A stretch of 64,000 nucleotides of DNA from SHAN690 sp040221375 (GTDB lineage: Bacteria; Bacteroidota; Bacteroidia; Flavobacteriales_G; Salibacteraceae). The notes below the pieces were generated by a model. The model was not told the DNA's origin, did no database searches, and was given only the letters and a program-made list of their open reading frames with translations. The DNA lies in the NCBI GenBank assembly GCA_040221375.1, contig JAVKEP010000085.1:1-64000 (forward strand), in the 5' to 3' direction. Positions 45,301-51,837 of this stretch are shown here, in pieces (the stretch's first letter is position 1; each line of letters starts with the position of its first letter). The position numbers and the translations under genes were made by a program.

Positions 45301-46156
45301 CCAGCGGTTCTTTGTTTCCTGCAGAATCGCGTTTTTGCAACAAGGGACCCGAAAGGCTGCCTTCCAGCAAGTTATATCCATACGCGTCGAGACCAACGTA
45401 TCCGTCTCCGACGCCAACGCCGGAAGTCAACACTTCAAAACCGCCTTGGTATTTTCTACTTACTCCCTTAGTAGTAATCGCGACAACCCCTCCTGTAACG
45501 TCACCGTACTGAGCGGGCAATCCACCCGTAATTACCGAAACTTGCTCAATGGAGGCTTGTGGAATGGCTGATGAACCCCGCACTTTAATTCCATCGATGT
45601 AGTAGTAGTTAGCGTCTGACCGTCCTCCTCGGACATTCAAACTAGAACTACCATCGTCTTTCGAATACGTACCCCCTGCGGTAGCGGCTAAATCGGCCGG
45701 ACTTCGTGCCGCCATGCGTGAAATTTCATCGGCTGTAACCGTCTCCGTTGTGGCAGCACCATCTTGTTCGATCAAAGGCTTCTTGTATTCTACTACAATG
45801 AATTCATCCATCTGGATTGCTGAGCTCTGCATTGCCGTACTGGTCTTCGGAATGAACGTGGTCTTGTTCGCGTTGACGCTTACGTTCGACACCTTTACGG
45901 GTGCAAATCCAAGGCTTGTAATTTCGACATCGTACCTACCCGGAGAAATCGGTTTGATTTCGACGACTCCGTCAAAATCCGTGGATCCACCTGTGATGAG
46001 ACTACCGTTTTGTTTGACGGCAACGTTGGCGAAGGGTATCGGCAATCCGTTGGCCGCTTCTGAGACGGTCGCTTTGATACCACCTTGACCCTGCTGGGCG
46101 AAGGCACTCATGGCTGCGATCATCAATCCGACGGTTACAAGTATCAGTTTTCTCAT
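42356..46156 (-). CDS. TonB-dependent receptor with carboxypeptidase-regulatory-like domain
   Basis: A 1266-aa outer-membrane receptor. Signal peptide ends SAFAQ. Residues about 25-110 form a CarboxypepD_reg-like Ig domain (VSEAANGLPIPFANVAVKQ; GRYDVEITSLGFAPVKVSN). The plug follows (ARSPADLAATAGGTY, NVRGGRSDANYYYIDGI, QYGDVTGGVVAITTKG). The rest is a 22-strand-type barrel with many large acidic loops, ending RRIRLGLRVNF. No SusD follows; instead the giant exported protein and PorV-like barrel do. The ligand is unknown. First gene of the 9.5-kb unit. Confidence 0.9.
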   Translation of the reverse strand: MRKLILVTVGLMIAAMSAFAQQGQGGIKATVSEAANGLPIPFANVAVKQNGSLITGGSTDFDGVVEIKPISPGRYDVEITSLGFAPVKVSNVSVNANKTTFIPKTSTAMQSSAIQMDEFIVVEYKKPLIEQDGAATTETVTADEISRMAARSPADLAATAGGTYSKDDGSSSLNVRGGRSDANYYYIDGIKVRGSSAIPQASIEQVSVITGGLPAQYGDVTGGVVAITTKGVSRKYQGGFEVLTSGVGVGDGYVGLDAYGYNLLEGSLSGPLLQKRDSAGNKEPLVGFFLSGNVTSNRDSRPSAVGAWKIKDESLAALRESPVRSGFTQNSILYNSAFLRLDDFENVKARPNTDNVGANLAAKIDVVTTSSTNLTFGGSLNYNKNKRYNYNQALFAYDEYPEQTSLDWRAYARFTQRFKNADQDEESSSSLIKNAFYTIQADYSQQYDRRWNPDHEDRFFDYGYVGKFNVYQGADYTPGFDSLTGIFGAIQQTYRDTLITFEPGTANPNLSKFTQRYYELYGWEGFDEEGNPIYDQDQAFAFTNYNQIQQGGGLLNGDNLADVYGMWVSNDDVTNARSSASNNYLEAVTNQIRISGQGSADIGNHQFIVGFEYEQRVDRSYSISPAGLWSIARLNANTHVDQLDKSNPIITYPGPTISYTRLNASPGEYDASLETEAQSFIDYNLRKNTGLNPDGVDFLDVYSLDPSTFRLEYFSPDELYRGGVGSLISYYGYDPYGNRTSGAASDFNSFFTERDDFGNLTRPISPYQPIYVAGFIEDKFEFDDLIFRIGMRVDRFDANQQVLKDQYVLFPTIKAGEDESFTYLDEGVTAHPGNIGEDYVVYVDNVQNPTAILGYRDGSTWYSPEGAELSDASSLRVSNGLPAPLLVSDDGGVNYRESNNSVDVRAGSFEDYKPQTNFMPRVAFSFPISDEANFFAHYDVLTKRPTTGNRLDPSDYYFLQSRASLAELDNPNLKPEKTIDYEVGFQQALTASMALKISAFYRESRDMVQVVRVFDAYPIEYRSYDNIDFATVKGLTVSYDLRRTNNLSIRASYTLQYAEGTGSGSTSQLNLARSGQPNLRAPIRLSYDQRHAIVANIDYRYADGGDYNGPVIGDNQILKNTGFNLQLRAGSGEPYNPQSNYTSTALFANNPSPLQKGAINSASLPWTFRFDFVFDRDFTQEIAGKELNFNAYVQVLNLLNARNVNNVYRATGNPDDDGYLNSPIGNVFVDSQISPGSFTDYYTMKLWNPTNWQLPRRIRLGLRVNF

Positions 46157-46216
46157 GTTTCGCTGTCTTTAGTAAGGTTAGCAGGAGATATAGGTGTACC
46201 CCCCTAAAATGGCGGG

Positions 46217-46224
46217 TAAAGATA
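46217..46224 (-). promoter_or_regulatory. possible -7 box for the receptor unit
   Basis: Minus-strand TATCTTTA differs from TAnnTTTG only at the last base, about 60 bases before the receptor ATG. The rest of the 240-base gap 46157-46396 shows no other gene, hairpin or repeat that I can support. Confidence 0.3.
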
Positions 46225-46396
46225 AAAAAGTAATGAGACGATTAACATTTTTTTAATCTTCACAAAACCCCTGTATTTCCAGTGCTTCTAACATCATTTA
46301 ATCTCATTAGAGGGTAAAGGAACACATACTTTAACAATCAGGCAATACTCGTTTAGAAAACGGTAGTTCTGCACGCAATTACGGAATCGTTGACGG

Positions 46397-47152
46397 CTAT
46401 TGTAGCTGAAAAAGTTGTAAAAACGCTTCCTTCCTTCGACGTGAAACCGGGATACGCGCACCTTGTTTCAGAACGATGTAACCGCCCTCTCCTTTCACGT
46501 ATTTATCGATGTATTTCAGGTTGATAATGTTGGACCTATGTACTCGAAAAAAGCGTTCGGGGTCCAACAACTCTTCGAAATGTTTGATGGTTTTCGAAAC
46601 CATGATGCGCTTTCCGTCGAGCAGGAAAAATTGGGTGTAGTTGTCCTGACTTTCGCAATAGACCACGTCGTCCAAATCCACAAATTGAAGCCCTTCCATA
46701 CTAGGAAGCGCGATTTTGTTCATGGCGCCCCCTTTCTTCGAAATGTTTTCGATCAAGGCGTCAATTTTTTCTTTGGACTCCACGTCCGCTCCAGGCCGAA
46801 CTTTCTCGATAGCCAATTGGAGTTCGTCTATGCTGATCGGCTTGAGCAGGTAATCGACTGCCGAAAATTTGAAGGCCCGAAGCGCATACTCGTGGTAAGC
46901 AGTGATGAAGATTATTTTAAAGTCGATCGCATCGCCGAGTGATTCTAGCAAATCGAAGCCTGAGCCATTGGGCATCTCAATATCGAGTAACAACAAATCG
47001 ATGTTCTCAGTCTCAATCTGTTTCTTGGCCGCCTTCGCATTGGCGGCTGCACCAATCACTTCTACTTGGGGACATGCATCATTGAGTATGAACTCAAGGT
47101 TTTTACGCGCGAGTTCTTCGTCGTCTACAATCAATGTTCTGATCTTCATCAT
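46397..47152 (-). CDS. LytTR-family response regulator
   Basis: A 251-aa two-component response regulator. Residues 1-120 are a receiver domain (LIVDDEELARKNLEF, phospho-acceptor Asp in LLLLDIEMPNGSGFDLL, ITAYHEYALRAF, VDYLLKPI). Residues about 150-250 are a LytTR DNA-binding domain (VYCESQDNYTQFFLLDGK, FEELLDPERFFRVHRSNIINLKYI, IPVSRRRKEAF). No histidine kinase is in the window. The start is ATG 47152 or the next ATG; it overlaps the stop of the 155-aa membrane protein gene (TATGATG). It lies 240 bases upstream of the large receptor unit and in the same orientation, so it may regulate it. Confidence 0.92.
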   Translation of the reverse strand: MMKIRTLIVDDEELARKNLEFILNDACPQVEVIGAAANAKAAKKQIETENIDLLLLDIEMPNGSGFDLLESLGDAIDFKIIFITAYHEYALRAFKFSAVDYLLKPISIDELQLAIEKVRPGADVESKEKIDALIENISKKGGAMNKIALPSMEGLQFVDLDDVVYCESQDNYTQFFLLDGKRIMVSKTIKHFEELLDPERFFRVHRSNIINLKYIDKYVKGEGGYIVLKQGARIPVSRRRKEAFLQLFQLQ

Positions 47153-47616
47153 ATGTACGGAGGGTTTAAAATATCACTGTAGATCACGGCCTTGCGCGCA
47201 TCAAACTCAAATTCTTCGTCATTGTATTCTTGGCGCCGTTCTTCCTCTTCTGCAGCTTCAAGTACTTGCAATGATCTGCGTTTTCGTTTGCGTTCAGCAC
47301 TGATCTCATCTCTTACGCTACGCGCCTTTCCTTCCATAAACCTGAGTTGCAACGCCGCCTCTCGGTCCTCAATTCGAGCTCGATCGATTTGTTCTCGGTC
47401 CATCACGACTCTTGGGGCCTGAGCTTCAGGCTTAACCACCTCCGGCGCTGCGGGCGATTGGGGGGTGAAAACTTCTGTGAAATCGCCGTCGTACTCTTCC
47501 GTGTTCGCGGCGGGTCGGCTCGACTCTTCGTTGCTCTTGTTGGCCTTTTTCCATATTCCGTAGACGAAGCTCAAGAGCAGTACTACGAGGTACACAATGT
47601 TTCCAATATCATCCAT
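47149..47616 (-). CDS. membrane-anchored coiled-coil-like protein
   Basis: A 155-aa protein with one N-terminal membrane helix (IGNIVYLVVLLLSFVYGIW) and a charged remainder. A Pro/Glu-rich linker (about 30-70) is followed by an Arg/Glu-rich helical segment likely to form a coiled coil (AALQLRFMEGKARSVRDEIS). Topology suggests a cytoplasmic tail. Family not recognised. It is coupled to the LytTR regulator gene by an ATGA-type overlap, which suggests a role in its signalling. Confidence 0.65.
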   Translation of the reverse strand: MDDIGNIVYLVVLLLSFVYGIWKKANKSNEESSRPAANTEEYDGDFTEVFTPQSPAAPEVVKPEAQAPRVVMDREQIDRARIEDREAALQLRFMEGKARSVRDEISAERKRKRRSLQVLEAAEEEERRQEYNDEEFEFDARKAVIYSDILNPPYI

Positions 47617-47623
47617 AGTTAGG

Positions 47624-47920
47624 TTATCTCTTGTTTCGGCGAAACCACTTTTTCCAAAAAGCTTCTCCCCTATTATTATTATAGCGCTTGCTCTGTTTTT
47701 GATAGCGCTTCATTTCTTTTCTCGTCTGCTTGGACTGTATATCTCTGTGGCGCTGTCTTCCTTCTTCTTCTGCCGCTTGCTCTTCCGCCGCTCGTTCTTG
47801 TTCTTTATTCTCCAACTCTCTCAACCGCTGTCTCGACTGCGCTTCTGCCGTGTCTATCGAGACCAACGAAATCAAGATGGTGAGGATTCCTATTCTGAGT
47901 AAGTTTGTTTTCTTATTCAT
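47624..47920 (-). CDS. small exported basic protein
   Basis: A 98-aa protein with a signal peptide (NLLRIGILTILISLVSIDTA, then EAQS) and a mature part made almost wholly of Arg, Glu, Gln and Lys (RQRLRELENKEQERAAEEQ). It is predicted to be a long helix ending in a very basic WKKWFRRNKR. Presumably periplasmic; function unknown. It begins the three-gene unit with the membrane protein and the LytTR regulator, with a seven-base gap to the next gene. It is divergent from the Rieske-like lipoprotein, 13 bases away. Confidence 0.6.
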   Translation of the reverse strand: MNKKTNLLRIGILTILISLVSIDTAEAQSRQRLRELENKEQERAAEEQAAEEEGRQRHRDIQSKQTRKEMKRYQKQSKRYNNNRGEAFWKKWFRRNKR

Positions 47921-47933
47921 CTATACTACAAAA

Positions 47934-48359
47934 GTGAATCGGTTAACGGCGGTTATAATTATTATATGTACAGTTTCATTGAGTAACTGTCGGCGGAGAG
48001 ACACTCAGCATTTCGTTCCGAATGTACAAGTCAACGAGAACATCTCCACGAACTTGCCCCAATATAATGACCTCAACTTTATCAACGGGTGGGTTTACCT
48101 CGATGGAGGCTACAGAGGTATGATTGCTTATCGAGTGAATCTGGACGAAATCAAAGTATATGACCGACAAGCACCTTATAATGTGATCGATGGCTGTAGG
48201 GTGTACGTCGATTCTGGCAACACTACCATTGGAATTGACACTTGCTCTGGGTCGCAGTGGCTCTTGCTGGATGGTCAGGTGATCAAGGGACCTGCGACGT
48301 ACCCTTTGAAGGAGTATTTGACCACCTACGACGGTTCTACCCTGTACATTTCTAACTAA
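47934..48359 (+). CDS. Rieske-fold lipoprotein lacking iron-sulfur ligands
   Basis: A 141-aa lipoprotein when started at GTG 47934, which gives a clean signal with lipobox LSNC (Cys19). The mature part follows the Rieske-type pattern of small Bacteroidota lipoproteins: RGMIAYRVNLDEIKVYDRQ, then GSQWLLLDGQVIKGPATYPL and a final YDGSTLYISN. The two ligand motifs are gone: A80-P-Y82 stands where C-x-H is expected and D102-T-C-S105 where C-x-x-H is expected. It should not hold a [2Fe-2S] cluster. A longer start (ATG 47877) would overlap the divergent gene. Confidence 0.65.
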   Translation: MNRLTAVIIIICTVSLSNCRRRDTQHFVPNVQVNENISTNLPQYNDLNFINGWVYLDGGYRGMIAYRVNLDEIKVYDRQAPYNVIDGCRVYVDSGNTTIGIDTCSGSQWLLLDGQVIKGPATYPLKEYLTTYDGSTLYISN

Positions 48360-48380
48360 AAAAGGGGCCGAAGCCCCTTT
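48358..48380 (-). terminator. ahcY terminator
   Basis: Minus strand: AAAGGGGC-TTCG-GCCCCTTT with the stable TTCG tetraloop and a run of T. It lies 32 bases after the ahcY stop. The mirror A/T tracts could also serve the convergent lipoprotein gene. Confidence 0.88.
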
Positions 48381-48411
48381 GTAAGTTATCCATCCTATAT
48401 CGATGCTCGCA

Positions 48412-49725
48412 TCAATATCGGTAGTGTTCGGGCTTGTAAGGACCTTCCACTTCGACACCAATGTAGCTTGCTTGTTCGGGCGAAAGCTCATCGAGCTCTA
48501 CGCCAATTTTTGCCAGGTGGAGCTTAGCTACCTTCTCGTCTAGGTGCTTTGGCAACACGTACACTTGATTTTCGTACTTATCGTTGTTGGTCCACAGCTC
48601 AAGTTGCGCCAATGTTTGGTTGGTAAATGAGTTGGACATCACGAACGAAGGGTGCCCAGTTGCACAACCAAGGTTTACCAAACGCCCTTCTGCTAAGAGA
48701 ATGATTTGCTTGCCATTCTTTAAGGTATAAAGGTCTACTTGTGGCTTCACCTCGTCTTTCACTTGGGCATTCTCGTTGATCCAAGCAACGTCAATTTCAT
48801 TGTCAAAATGGCCAATGTTGCAAACAATCGCCTTGTCTTTCATCCGTTCAAAGTGTTCTTTTCGGATGATGTCTTTATTCCCTGTCGCAGTAACCACGAT
48901 GTCCGCTTCCTCGACGGCATTGATCATCTTCTTGACTTCAAATCCATCCATTGCAGCCTGAAGCGCACAGATGGGATCGATCTCAGAAACGATTACCCTG
49001 GCTCCTGCTCCGCGTAGAGATGCGGCTGAACCTTTTCCGACGTCTCCATACCCACCGACCACGGCAACCTTACCGGCCATCATTACATCCGTAGCCCTTC
49101 TGATGGCATCCACCAATGACTCTTTGCAGCCGTACTTATTGTCAAATTTCGATTTGGTCACCGAGTCGTTTACATTGATCGCAGGCATGACGAGCGTACC
49201 GTTCTTCATTCGCTCATACAAGCGATGTACTCCTGTTGTGGTCTCTTCCGATAGGCCTTTAATGTCATTAGTGAGTTCTGGATAGCGATCAAACACCATG
49301 TTGGTCAGGTCGCCACCATCATCTAAAATCATGTTGAGTGGTTGATTTCCCTCAAAGGCGAAAAGCGTTTGCTCGATGCACCAATCGAATTCTTCTTCTG
49401 TCATCCCTTTCCAAGCAAAAACTGGGATACCCGCTTTGGCTATTGCAGCGGCTGCATGGTCTTGGGTTGAAAAAATATTGCAACTGGACCAAGTGACATC
49501 TGCACCAAGTTCCACCAAAGTTTCGATCAATACGGCGGTTTGAATGGTCATGTGAAGGCAGCCTGCAATGCGCGCTCCTTTCAATGGCTTTTGTGCTCCG
49601 TACTCCTCGCGCAAGGCCATGAGTCCGGGCATCTCAGCTTCAGCTAGCAGGATCTCCTTCCTGCCCCAATCGGCAAGGGAAATGTCCTTTACTTTGTATG
49701 ATTGTCTCTCCTTAACTTCGCTCAT
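48412..49725 (-). CDS. ahcY: adenosylhomocysteinase
   Basis: NAD-dependent hydrolysis of S-adenosylhomocysteine to adenosine and homocysteine, relieving inhibition of methyltransferases. Motifs: ARIAGCLHMTIQTAVLIETL, NIFSTQDHAAAAIA, LDDGGDLTNMV, PAINVNDSVTKSKFDN (with the catalytic Lys/Asp), the NAD-binding VAVVGGYGDVGKGSAASLRG, and the C-terminal YKPEHYRY. The length of 437 aa is standard. It has its own promoter and terminator. metK elsewhere in the window completes two steps of the SAM cycle. Confidence 0.97.
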   Translation of the reverse strand: MSEVKERQSYKVKDISLADWGRKEILLAEAEMPGLMALREEYGAQKPLKGARIAGCLHMTIQTAVLIETLVELGADVTWSSCNIFSTQDHAAAAIAKAGIPVFAWKGMTEEEFDWCIEQTLFAFEGNQPLNMILDDGGDLTNMVFDRYPELTNDIKGLSEETTTGVHRLYERMKNGTLVMPAINVNDSVTKSKFDNKYGCKESLVDAIRRATDVMMAGKVAVVGGYGDVGKGSAASLRGAGARVIVSEIDPICALQAAMDGFEVKKMINAVEEADIVVTATGNKDIIRKEHFERMKDKAIVCNIGHFDNEIDVAWINENAQVKDEVKPQVDLYTLKNGKQIILLAEGRLVNLGCATGHPSFVMSNSFTNQTLAQLELWTNNDKYENQVYVLPKHLDEKVAKLHLAKIGVELDELSPEQASYIGVEVEGPYKPEHYRY

Positions 49726-49739
49726 CTCTTAATTTTTTG

Positions 49740-49771
49740 CAAATGTAGGCCTCTGCCCTAGAATTATCCAA
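49740..49771 (-). promoter_or_regulatory. predicted ahcY promoter
   Basis: Minus strand: TTG (complement of 49769-49771), 21 bases, TACATTTG (complement of 49740-49747), an exact -7 match 14 bases before the ahcY ATG. Confidence 0.6.
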
Positions 49772-49772
49772 T

Positions 49773-50417
49773 TTGAACAACGGAATCATACATAGGTTCG
49801 AAACGCACCGACATTCGTCGATTTGGATTGCCCAAATCGCCGAAGTCATCTCCACCTTATCTGAGGAGCAAATTGAACGCTACCAGGCTGGGCATTCCCT
49901 CGAACGCACCCATCAATTGGCATGCGCCGATGCTTTGGCGTCTCAAATGCTCAATCACCCAACTCAAATCGTCAGAGATACGGAAGGTGGGCCCCATCTC
50001 AGCGACGTTGTTGAGCGGGTCTCTATCAGTCATACAGGAAATTACATGGCCATGCTTATCTCTCCTTCACCGGTGCTCGCGCTCGACATCGAAATAATGG
50101 ATCGCGATGTGGAACGGATCATTCCGAGGTATAGTGAACGTCCTGAACTCGAGCAGTTTTCGGACCTAGGCGTAAAAAATCCCGGCTTGTACGTCTGGGG
50201 AATCAAAGAGTGCTTGTTTAAGGCCGTTCCTGTAAATGGGATCCTCTTCAAAGACCATTTGAAGATCAAGCAGACGGTGGGGAACGAAGCCGTCGTAAGT
50301 CATTGTGAAGTTGAACACCCAAATCTGCGTGCTCAACTTTCTGTTGTTTCTCGCATCTTTGAACCCTTGATCGTCTCCTACGTGGATCAAGCGAAGTACG
50401 GACATGAAAAAATTTGA
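49773..50417 (+). CDS. 4'-phosphopantetheinyl transferase superfamily protein
   Basis: Transfers phosphopantetheine from CoA to carrier proteins, activating them. The 214-aa protein shows the Sfp-type pattern: RVSISHTGNYMAMLIS, then LALDIEIMDRD (Mg-binding Asp/Glu) and VWGIKECLFKA (W-x-x-KE-x-x-xK). The start is TTG at 49773 because no ATG precedes the conserved core. Carrier-protein substrate unknown. The 3' end overlaps GGGP synthase by 14 bases. Confidence 0.87.
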   Translation: MNNGIIHRFETHRHSSIWIAQIAEVISTLSEEQIERYQAGHSLERTHQLACADALASQMLNHPTQIVRDTEGGPHLSDVVERVSISHTGNYMAMLISPSPVLALDIEIMDRDVERIIPRYSERPELEQFSDLGVKNPGLYVWGIKECLFKAVPVNGILFKDHLKIKQTVGNEAVVSHCEVEHPNLRAQLSVVSRIFEPLIVSYVDQAKYGHEKI

Positions 50418-51126
50418 GCTCCACAAAACCGATCGTAAGCTGGCGATATTGATCGATCCTGACAAGCACGACTCGGATGGATTGCTCGACCTCGTTTCGC
50501 ATGTGGAGGCATTGGAACCTGACTTTATTTTTATTGGCGGCAGCTTGATCTACAGAAGCAAGATCTCAGAGGCAGCTCAGTTGATTCGCTCTGTCTCAAA
50601 CCGGCCGCTGGTGCTGTTTCCTGGACACTTCACCCAACTCACCGATCACGTGGATGCCGTCTTGCTGCTCTCGCTCATTTCTGGGAGAAATGCGGACCTG
50701 TTGATTGGCCAGCACGTCTTGGCTGCACCTCGACTTACAAAAATGAAAGCCGACATCCTCTCGACGGGCTACATGTTGATCGACGGAGGGAAAGCGACTT
50801 CAGTCAGCTACATGAGCCATACCCAGCCGATTCCGCGCGACAAGGAAGACATCGCATTGTGTACTGCTATGGCAGGCGAACTGGTGGGGATGCAGTTAAT
50901 TTACATGGATGCGGGTAGCGGTGCCGAACAGGCAATACCTGTATCGACGGTACATGCTGTTTCAGAAGGAATATCAATTCCATTGATCATCGGTGGAGGA
51001 ATCAAGAGTTTACAGCAAGCCGAATCGTACTGGAATGCTGGCGCAAATTTAATCGTCATAGGAAACGCTTTTGAGGAGGTGAGCTCTGTGGAAGCGCGTG
51101 AGCAATTCTCACGCAAATCGATTTGA
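50404..51126 (+). CDS. geranylgeranylglyceryl phosphate synthase-like prenyltransferase
   Basis: A 240-aa TIM-barrel protein of the PcrB/GGGPS family, which joins a polyprenyl group to glycerol-1-phosphate as in archaeal-type ether lipids. Motifs: LAILIDPDKHDSDGL, PDFIFIGGSLIYR, VLFPGHFTQLTDHVDAV, LISGRNADLLIGQHV, MQLIYMDAGSGAEQAIP, PLIIGGGIKSLQQAESYW and NLIVIGNAFEE. Bacteroidota members are known, but their lipid product in vivo is poorly defined. It overlaps the phosphopantetheinyl transferase gene by 14 bases, implying coupled expression. Confidence 0.9.
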   Translation: MKKFELHKTDRKLAILIDPDKHDSDGLLDLVSHVEALEPDFIFIGGSLIYRSKISEAAQLIRSVSNRPLVLFPGHFTQLTDHVDAVLLLSLISGRNADLLIGQHVLAAPRLTKMKADILSTGYMLIDGGKATSVSYMSHTQPIPRDKEDIALCTAMAGELVGMQLIYMDAGSGAEQAIPVSTVHAVSEGISIPLIIGGGIKSLQQAESYWNAGANLIVIGNAFEEVSSVEAREQFSRKSI

Positions 51127-51224
51127 TTCCGCAGTTTTCAACACCCCGATTGAAAACTCATGCAGGTAGATGCTTTCTTCTACACTTTTAATTGGCTAAC
51201 TATGTAATCTAAAGCGCTATCCCT

Positions 51225-51836
51225 ATGGAGGTCATAGTATTCACTACTCAGCAGAAGACCAAGGCCGAAATCCAACGGGTGATTCAACTGTTTGAGAATG
51301 GTCTCGAGACCTTACTCATTCGCAAGCCAAAGTGGACGACAGCGCAAATCGAAGCCTTCATCGAATCCATTCCTCAAGAACACCACAAGCGGATCGTAGT
51401 GCACGGAAATTACGGCCTCGCGTTTAAGTACGGACTTAAAGGTATTCACTTGCATCGAAGAGACCGCGCCAATAAGTTCAAAAACCGATTGAAGCGATCC
51501 TTTTTTAAACTCAGGAAACCGAATTTGGTCATTTGCACCACGTTCAACAGCTTGGAGAGCCTCCGTGAAAATATACAATCCTTCGATTTTGTGTTCCTCA
51601 ATTCTGTCTTCAGCAGTCATGCACATTACAGCAAAACCGAAGAAGCAGGCCTAAACATGCTCCGCTCGATCATCAGCAAATCCAACATACCCGTTTATGC
51701 GCTTGGTGGGGTTCGTCCTGAACACATCCCGGTTGTGAAAGCCGCTGGATTTGACGGCGTCGGCCTTTCCTCTTATGTATGGAAAGCCGCCGAACCTGGC
51801 GCAGGAAAGGTCATATCCATTTTCAAGGCCGCTTAG
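51225..51836 (+). CDS. ThiE/TenI-family protein with altered active site
   Basis: A 203-aa TIM-barrel protein of the thiamine-phosphate synthase/TenI superfamily (LETLLIRKPKW, GLKGIHLHRRD, FDFVFLNSVF, IPVYALGGVRPEHIPVVKAAG, DGVGLSSYVWKA). At the position of the Mg/pyrophosphate motif IND it reads VHGNY (His60-Gly61), and the loop usually PTxTK reads SSHAH. True thiamine-phosphate synthase activity is therefore doubtful; a TenI-like or other thiamine-related role is more likely. It converges on the TPP-riboswitch-controlled receptor (stops two bases apart), which supports a link with vitamin B1. Confidence 0.75.
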   Translation: MEVIVFTTQQKTKAEIQRVIQLFENGLETLLIRKPKWTTAQIEAFIESIPQEHHKRIVVHGNYGLAFKYGLKGIHLHRRDRANKFKNRLKRSFFKLRKPNLVICTTFNSLESLRENIQSFDFVFLNSVFSSHAHYSKTEEAGLNMLRSIISKSNIPVYALGGVRPEHIPVVKAAGFDGVGLSSYVWKAAEPGAGKVISIFKAA

Positions 51837-51837
51837 G

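Noticed and set aside
42356..46156. SusC/SusD-type polysaccharide utilisation locus
   Set aside because: The receptor has a SusC-like N-terminal domain, but no SusD, glycoside hydrolase or sulfatase gene is nearby.
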